A stretch of 43,978 nt of DNA, taken from positions 1 to 43,978 of the forward strand of contig JAGRBZ010000019.1 in NCBI GenBank assembly GCA_020433805.1, read 5' to 3'. A program made the translations under genes and the position numbers. Within the stretch, counting starts at the first letter, position 1; every line of letters begins with the position of its first letter. Source of the stretch: Anaerolineae bacterium (GTDB lineage Bacteria > Chloroflexota > Anaerolineae > 4572-78 > J111). Below are positions 39,451 through 43,978 of this stretch, piece after piece. The notes beneath the pieces are model-generated. The model did not search any database, was not told the origin of the DNA, and saw only the letters and a program-made list of their open reading frames with translations.

Positions 39451-39489
39451 AAGCGCGAAAATTGTACTTTTGCAATTTTCGCGCTTTTT
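39451..39489. terminator. Terminator between hinT and the converging dioxygenase gene
   Basis: AAGCGCGAAAATTG (39451-39464) pairs perfectly with CAATTTTCGCGCTT (39473-39486) around an 8-nt loop, with T-rich sequence on the plus strand and AAAAG before it, so it may act in both directions. Confidence 0.85.
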
Positions 39490-39512
39490 ATTGCCACCCA
39501 AAGTCAAACAGA

Positions 39513-40340
39513 CTAACTCCACAGAGCACGAACACCAAAGAATGCTGTGTCTTTACATCGACGCGCAACCTCTTTATGAAGCGAGGCCCTTGGCGTGGTC
39601 GAAAAGGTCATGCTCAGTAAAATTCTCTGTTCATCAGGACCCAGCGGAGTTACTTTATGAAGCGTTTTAGCCCCTTCAAATACTACCAACGTGTTGGGGG
39701 GTGTAGGAATCATCTCCTCAGCTCCGTTCTTTTTGACAAAAAGTTTCGTCGATGACAAGGCTTTTGTGGCTAAATGTTCATTTACGATAGGAATCAATAC
39801 CGTAAAATGTCGACCGTTGTAAAAATTATGGTCGTAATGCCAGCCGATGTGATCGCCGGGTTTGTCGTAGTAAAGCAACGAACAGGAACTTTGATCATGG
39901 ATGGGCGTCGGTACAACCTGTTCACCTACTATGTGTGATAAAAGTGCTCTTAACTGGGGAGAATGATAAAAGGCAATAATCTTTGGCGCATTATGGTGAA
40001 GTGCTTCATAGGAGACCGTTCCGCCTTTTTTATGACCCGGCAAATAAGAACGCTCAGTCTTTATCTTTTCTACGATGATGTCACGCAACTCTAAAAATGT
40101 GCTTTCCGGCAGAAAGGTGGTGATGGATGCCACCCGTTCTTTGAAATCGGGTAGATCTTCAGAGCGATACGTTTTCAACTTCAAGTTATCACCATAAGCT
40201 GTGAGCATTTCTTTCTGAGCCTGCTCAAGTTTTTTGTATCGACGAGTCTGCTGGGCAAATAAGTAAATGTAAGCAAACAATGGGATAAACAGCAACACTG
40301 ATAGAGTAACTATTATTTTTAACTTATTCGTTATGGCCAT
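39513..40340 (-). CDS. Membrane-anchored 2OG-Fe(II) dioxygenase
   Basis: A 275-aa protein. Residues about 8-28 (LKIIVTLSVLLFIPLFAYIY) form one membrane anchor, followed by a coiled-coil-like stretch. The dioxygenase domain (about 120-250) has the iron-binding HXD in WHYDHNFYNGRHFTVLIPI and the distal His plus 2-oxoglutarate-binding Arg in LHKVTPLGPDEQRILLSMTF. This is a cupin-fold oxygenase of the prolyl-hydroxylase-like superfamily. It hydroxylates some C-H bond using O2 and 2-oxoglutarate; the substrate is not visible. Being 42 nt after btaB in the same operon, it may modify the betaine lipid, for example in its head group or acyl chain. ATG preceded by AAGAGGGG. Confidence 0.85.
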   Translation of the reverse strand: MAITNKLKIIVTLSVLLFIPLFAYIYLFAQQTRRYKKLEQAQKEMLTAYGDNLKLKTYRSEDLPDFKERVASITTFLPESTFLELRDIIVEKIKTERSYLPGHKKGGTVSYEALHHNAPKIIAFYHSPQLRALLSHIVGEQVVPTPIHDQSSCSLLYYDKPGDHIGWHYDHNFYNGRHFTVLIPIVNEHLATKALSSTKLFVKKNGAEEMIPTPPNTLVVFEGAKTLHKVTPLGPDEQRILLSMTFSTTPRASLHKEVARRCKDTAFFGVRALWS

Positions 40341-40382
40341 CGCCCCTCTTCTTATTTTAGCCGTTAAATTCGGAAAGCGCTT

Positions 40383-41021
40383 TTACTTTTTCTGCCCAAC
40401 AAAAAGAAGATATTGCCATAAAGCGCCGTATGCATTGGGAGTTTCAACAATGCGCGGTTCGTAAAGCGAAGTCAGTTTGGCGTGAATGTGACCGTCCATA
40501 CGGACGTGATTAACGCCCATCCATTTCTTAAAGGCCGGGAATTTTGAGTTGTGAAAGTCTACAACAGCAATATGACCGCCCGGGGTTAAATCGCGATTTG
40601 CCTGCTCAAGCGCCTGCTCCCAGCCGGGATTCATCATCGTCAAAGAATACGAAAAGAGAATAAGATCGAATTGTTGGGCTAATTTCAAAGTTTGATCATA
40701 GGACGTGCAAAGAAGCGAAATGCGCTCGGTCATCGAGACCAGGTTTTTGCGCGCCACACCCAACATCGACTCAGAAATGTCGAGGCCGATAATCTTGGCT
40801 TGGGGAAAAGTTTCGCCCAGTTGGATGAGATTTTTGCCGGTTCCACAGCCAACTTCCAAAATATGACGCGGCGTATAGTGATCGGCCAAAATTTGGATTA
40901 TCTGACGGCGTCCGAACAAAAAACTCCAGCGAGTCGCATCATAAATCTTGGAATGATAACGATAATATCGCTCCATAAGCAGCGATTGGTCTACGGGCGG
41001 TATTGTGGCATCAAGTTGCAT
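40383..41021 (-). CDS. btaB: SAM-dependent N-methyltransferase, BtaB-like
   Basis: A 212-aa class I methyltransferase with SAM motif I ILEVGCGTGKNLIQLG, motif II-like AKIIGLDISESMLGVARKNL and the motif IV-like LILFSYSLTMMNPGWEQAL. The start ATG overlaps the btaA stop by 1 nt (TAATG), so both are coupled. BtaB proteins of about 210 aa trimethylate diacylglyceryl-homoserine to diacylglyceryl-trimethylhomoserine (DGTS), a betaine lipid, at the membrane. The length and the linkage to the DUF3419 gene support that assignment. A general lipid or small-molecule methyltransferase is the alternative. Confidence 0.85.
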   Translation of the reverse strand: MQLDATIPPVDQSLLMERYYRYHSKIYDATRWSFLFGRRQIIQILADHYTPRHILEVGCGTGKNLIQLGETFPQAKIIGLDISESMLGVARKNLVSMTERISLLCTSYDQTLKLAQQFDLILFSYSLTMMNPGWEQALEQANRDLTPGGHIAVVDFHNSKFPAFKKWMGVNHVRMDGHIHAKLTSLYEPRIVETPNAYGALWQYLLFVGQKK

Positions 41022-42217
41022 TAGACAACCTCGGCTAGATGTAAACTTCCGTACGTGCCTACACGGTCTACTTCGTGTAATGGATCGGTGAGTTCAGGAT
41101 AAAAGCGAAGTGAAGATTGGATAGAAGGCGGAATAAAGTTGATATCGGGGCTGGCAGAGCGCATTAAAATTTTAGTCCCAGGTTGACTATTATCCAAAAT
41201 TAAACGCCACTCTTCTCGTAGCCCTTTGGGATCATACCAGGCTAGCCAATCCTGATGATCCAGCAAGATAAAGTGAGAGTACTTGGCCGGATTGGCCTTT
41301 AGAAAGCCCGCAAATGTATTGTTATGTGTCTTTATTTTTTCGCTATAGGTTTGCAGAGTTTCAAGATTTTCCGGCTTGAGATAATTAGGACAGCAGCTTT
41401 GGCTGTAGGAACCAGTTAGGTATACACGCCAGAAATAGTTGTCGCTCATCTCGACCTCGGTGAAGACGCGCTTTAAATTATCGCGTACATAACCGACAAC
41501 GCCATCGGGGTGTTTTTTTTCGATAAGCTTAATCTGTGGCCTTGGTACGCCAAGCATAGCCAGCAGCAGTGGATGTTTTACCAACCAGCGGTTGATATTG
41601 TTCCATAGCGTCGGCTCCATTTTGCGATATATCTCTTTTTGCTCATCCAAATTATCGGCATTAATAAGATCAAGAAAGAGACAGCGCAGTTTCTTTTTTG
41701 TTTGCAGCAAACATTGGCTAAGCAGCCAGGCGATATCACCCGAAGTGCCGTGGTAGTAGAACGATTTTTTGGGTTTTTTACTCTGGTCAAAGTAATAAAT
41801 TTTTTCGTCCCAAAAATTTTGCGCATAGTCAGGCAATGCTTCTCTCACCACTTGGTAAAGTTTCTGATGCATATCGTGCGCTCCCGTGCCAAACATACGA
41901 AACAAGTTCTCAAAATCGCCGTGCCGTATAAAAGCCAGCTTAAGCTGGAGAAGCGCATTTTGCCGTGGATTGACATCGACACAATTAATCTCATTGGGTC
42001 CATCGAGTAGATAATCAAGCGCGTTGCAGCCGGCGCTGGTAATCATGACCATTTTACTACCCTGATCGAGTTGTAACAGTTGCCGATCGATACGTGGATC
42101 TTCCCAACACTGATTATAAATAAGTCGATTGCCATGAATATTTTTGAAGATAAAGTCGTGCGTGGTGTTAATAAAATTTCGTTGAGCAGTTTTTATTTTT
42201 TTGATTTTCTTCTTCAC
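41021..42217 (-). CDS. btaA: Diacylglycerol 3-amino-3-carboxypropyltransferase BtaA (DUF3419)
   Basis: A 398-aa DUF3419 protein. GTG at 42217 is preferred to an upstream TTG because AGGGGGGAG precedes it. The family start NRLIYNQCWEDPRIDRQLLQ is clear, followed by the SAM-binding region MVMITSAGCNALDYLLDGPN and CVDVNPRQNALLQLKLAFIR. The C-terminal half has HFILLDHQDWLAWYDPKGLR and TKILMRSASPD. BtaA transfers the 3-amino-3-carboxypropyl group of SAM to diacylglycerol, the first step of DGTS synthesis. With BtaB it makes a phosphorus-free betaine lipid that replaces phospholipids in phosphate-poor conditions. The length fits the family (about 400 aa). A Pho-like site lies upstream. Confidence 0.9.
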   Translation of the reverse strand: MKKKIKKIKTAQRNFINTTHDFIFKNIHGNRLIYNQCWEDPRIDRQLLQLDQGSKMVMITSAGCNALDYLLDGPNEINCVDVNPRQNALLQLKLAFIRHGDFENLFRMFGTGAHDMHQKLYQVVREALPDYAQNFWDEKIYYFDQSKKPKKSFYYHGTSGDIAWLLSQCLLQTKKKLRCLFLDLINADNLDEQKEIYRKMEPTLWNNINRWLVKHPLLLAMLGVPRPQIKLIEKKHPDGVVGYVRDNLKRVFTEVEMSDNYFWRVYLTGSYSQSCCPNYLKPENLETLQTYSEKIKTHNNTFAGFLKANPAKYSHFILLDHQDWLAWYDPKGLREEWRLILDNSQPGTKILMRSASPDINFIPPSIQSSLRFYPELTDPLHEVDRVGTYGSLHLAEVV

Positions 42218-42359
42218 TGTGGCTCCCCCCTTACAAAAAGCTATCAATTAAACTAACATGGTCAATACAAGTACTCATTAAGGGCGCTTTAAAGTTTTAT
42301 AAAAAAAATGTAAAGCCTTCTTAAATTGTAAAGGTGACCGTTGTAAACCCGCAAACAAC

Positions 42360-42421
42360 GTTAAGGACACTTAATATGTCCTTAAATAATGCTTAACTAT
42401 CGGTTAACTTAGCCTTTAATC
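42360..42421. promoter_or_regulatory. Pho-box-like array of TTAA repeats between btaA and the PAP2 gene
   Basis: TTAA cores stand at 42361, 42371, 42382, 42393, 42404 and 42416, i.e. at spacings 10, 11, 11, 11 and 12 bp. Four central units read CTTAATAT, CTTAAATA, CTTAACTA and GTTAACTT with 3-bp spacers GTC, ATG and TCG. This resembles the Pho box reported for cyanobacteria (8-bp PyTTAAPyPy(T/A) units with 3-bp spacers). The first and third TTAA units also form the dyad TTAAGGACA/TGTCCTTAA. It lies 66-126 nt before the plus-strand ATG at 42487. Confidence 0.6.
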
Positions 42422-42486
42422 GAAACGACTAAACTATTGGAAATTGAGACGGTCTGGAGTATAAGGTATCGGAAAGGTTTTTATTT

Positions 42487-43122
42487 ATGGAGCAGATTGG
42501 CGAGGGCTTGCTCGAAGACTCAGCAATGGCAGTTGCCCCTTGGGATGAGCGACTTGCATTTTGGATTTCACAAGTGGGCAGCCCGCCGTTAACGACAACG
42601 ACGTGTATTGCTCTCGGTGTGCTGAGTTTACCGGCTTCCTGGTCAACCTGGTACTGGATGGGTGTTTACATTTTATTTGTGGTGGTCTTGCCGCTACTGT
42701 ATGTGGTCTGGTTGCTCAAACAAGGCCACATCACCGATATTCACCTCAAAGTCCGCGAGCAACGAACACGCCCGCTTTTGGTCACGGTGGCCGCAGCATT
42801 TATCGCCTGGGGAATTTTGCATTTCGGCACCGCTCCGCGTTTGTTGGTAGCGCTCGCGGCGGCGATGTGTCTGCAAACCGTTATCTTTTTGGCGATTACC
42901 TTACGCTGGAAAATTAGCTTTCACAGCGCCTCAGCCGCCGGAATGGCGGTGATGGCCTGGCTGGCCATCGGTAGCCTGTCGATTTGGTTTGCGCTGAGTG
43001 TGCCGATCATCGCCTGGGCCAGAGTCCGTCTCCAGCGCCATACTGCCAGCCAAACCTTGGTCGGCGCAACATTAGGCGGATCAATTCTGCTGACGGTTCT
43101 TTATATGTATCTCCTTATATAG
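42487..43122 (+). CDS. PAP2-family membrane phosphatase
   Basis: A 211-aa membrane protein with about five or six hydrophobic segments. PAP2 motif C1 is KVREQRTRP (about 88-96), C2 is reduced to SFHSAS (about 144-149) and C3 reads ARVRLQRHTASQ (about 178-189), where the usual final Asp of R-x5-H-x3-D is Gln. Type 2 PAP enzymes remove phosphate from phosphatidate or prenyl diphosphates at the membrane. Divergence from btaA with a Pho-like array between suggests it supplies diacylglycerol, the BtaA substrate. The replaced catalytic Asp leaves activity uncertain. It is a short subfamily member seen in several bacteria. Confidence 0.78.
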   Translation: MEQIGEGLLEDSAMAVAPWDERLAFWISQVGSPPLTTTTCIALGVLSLPASWSTWYWMGVYILFVVVLPLLYVVWLLKQGHITDIHLKVREQRTRPLLVTVAAAFIAWGILHFGTAPRLLVALAAAMCLQTVIFLAITLRWKISFHSASAAGMAVMAWLAIGSLSIWFALSVPIIAWARVRLQRHTASQTLVGATLGGSILLTVLYMYLLI

Positions 43123-43188
43123 AAGAAATAGATAAGTACCTGGTTGGCTATTTAAGTAGTTTTCAACTCTAAGTTGTTACATTAGTTT

Positions 43189-43256
43189 AGACAGAATTAA
43201 CAGGATTAATATGATTTTTACTTATTTTAATCTTGGAAATCCTGTAAATCCTGTCT
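43189..43256. repeat. Intergenic inverted repeat (CAGGATT type)
   Basis: AGACAGAATTAACAGGATT (43189-43207) is mirrored by AATCCTGTAAATCCTGTCT (43238-43256) with two or three mismatches. The words resemble those of the repeats at 9008 and 17699, suggesting one family. Confidence 0.75.
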
Positions 43257-43347
43257 ATTCATCCTGGTCTCAAACTCATAAGTTAGTTATGAAAATTACT
43301 TAATCTCTAATTACCCATTACTATTTACTCCCAGATTGGACATACTG

Positions 43348-43978
43348 ATGACCTATTCAACCCTAACAACCGACTACCACATGCATTCGACCTTTAGTCC
43401 CGACGGCGACCACACGCCGGAGATGATGTGCCGCCGGGCGCTTGATTTGGGCCTGACCGAAATTGCTCTAACCGAACACGCCGAATGGCACCCCGCCTCC
43501 CAAATTTACGGATTTCCTAACGTCGAGGGCTACTTTGATGCCATTGACCGCTGCCGCGATGAATTCGAGCCGCTTGGCCTCACCATTCACGCCGGTGTCG
43601 AACTCGGCAACCCCCACATGTTTTCCGAGAAAGTGCTCGATCTGCTGGCAGAATATCCCTTTGATGTTGTCATTGGTTCGCTCCATTGGCTCAACGACAA
43701 GAATATTCACGAAGCGGTTTGTTTCGCCAATCGACAGCCGGATGAGGTCTACACCGCCTACTTTAAAGAAATAACCCAAATGGCGATGAACTTCGACTTT
43801 GACATCGTCGCCCATTTTGATCGCCTGATTTGGCGAGGTACACTGCTCGGTCATACTTTCGATCCTGTTCGCTTAGAACCAACCCTCCGCGAAATGTTGT
43901 CTACCATTGCCCGTTATGGTCGCGCTCTTGAGTTAAACACAACATTCCTCACCCTTCTTCCCTGTTGGGTTGTTGCCT
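43348..43978 (+). CDS. PHP-domain histidinol-phosphatase, N-terminal part
   Basis: The frame is open from ATG 43348 to the window edge (210 codons), so the C-terminus is missing. The metal-binding PHP motifs are in place: DYHMHSTFSPDGDHTPEMM (first HxH), LTEIALTEHAEWHP, LTIHAGVELGN, IGSLHWLNDKNIHE and FDIVAHFDRLIWRG. This is the HisJ-type PHP phosphatase that removes phosphate from L-histidinol phosphate in histidine synthesis; other PHP phosphoesterases look similar. No other his gene is visible. A CAGGATT-type inverted repeat lies upstream. Confidence 0.88.
   Translation, partial: MTYSTLTTDYHMHSTFSPDGDHTPEMMCRRALDLGLTEIALTEHAEWHPASQIYGFPNVEGYFDAIDRCRDEFEPLGLTIHAGVELGNPHMFSEKVLDLLAEYPFDVVIGSLHWLNDKNIHEAVCFANRQPDEVYTAYFKEITQMAMNFDFDIVAHFDRLIWRGTLLGHTFDPVRLEPTLREMLSTIARYGRALELNTTFLTLLPCWVVA

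Overview
The window looks like a chromosomal segment of a Chloroflexota-type bacterium (Anaerolineae/Caldilineae-like). This is an inference from gene content: a Lut operon with a TRAP transporter, a split YnjBCD-like ABC transporter, an MglA GTPase with DUF4388 and roadblock proteins, a V4R protein, bL28 next to bS18, frequent TTG/GTG starts with strong Shine-Dalgarno sequences, and many intergenic low-complexity hairpin repeats. No rRNA, tRNA, CRISPR array, transposase or phage gene was seen.

Layout. 1-804: N-terminal part of a secreted VIT-domain protein (-). 936-4832: three tandem paralogous STAND/AAA-like ATPases (+); the third is short and has lost its Walker A motif. 4998-8558: a TRAP transporter whose binding protein (+) converges on the two permease genes (-) across a shared terminator. 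9099-14140: lutC, lutB, lutA, a FadR/GntR regulator with a palindromic operator, and a GlcD-type FAD oxidase (all -). With the TRAP system this forms a module for uptake and oxidation of lactate or another 2-hydroxy acid. 14321-17504: promoter, cobalamin riboswitch, terminator and cbiMNQO cobalt importer (+). 18211-23280: YnjB/YnjC/YnjC/YnjD-like ABC importer (+), with repeat tracts in its gaps.

23277-33498 is a signalling region on the minus strand. It holds an orphan hybrid histidine kinase, then a large cluster: a GAF-domain kinase with a degenerate receiver, an OmpR-type regulator, a receiver-roadblock fusion, a roadblock protein, an MglA-like GTPase, three more roadblock-type proteins (one with DUF4388) and a protoglobin. 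The cluster ends at a strong terminator. It reads as a two-component system coupled to a Ras-like GTPase switch with a haem gas or redox sensor.

33766-37069: two divergent aldehyde dehydrogenases (GabD-like and ALDH7-like). 37447-38073: V4R protein. 38308-39424: rpmB, rpsR (with an unusual Ser/Arg/Gly-rich N-terminal extension) and a HIT protein. 39513-42217 (-): btaA and btaB for betaine lipid synthesis plus a membrane-anchored 2OG-Fe(II) dioxygenase. Divergent from these is a PAP2-family phosphatase (+). The shared intergenic region carries TTAA cores at 10-12 bp spacing, resembling the tandem Pho boxes of cyanobacteria. The inferred story is phosphate-starvation lipid remodelling: PAP2 supplies diacylglycerol, BtaA/BtaB turn it into a phosphorus-free betaine lipid, and the dioxygenase may modify it. 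43348-43978: start of a PHP-family histidinol-phosphatase (partial).

The most interesting candidates are the GTPase/roadblock/globin cluster and the apparently Pho-regulated betaine-lipid locus with its extra dioxygenase. Also notable is a set of low-complexity tracts that repeatedly interrupt transporter operons, including a minisatellite of about 16 units with 20/21-nt periodicity.
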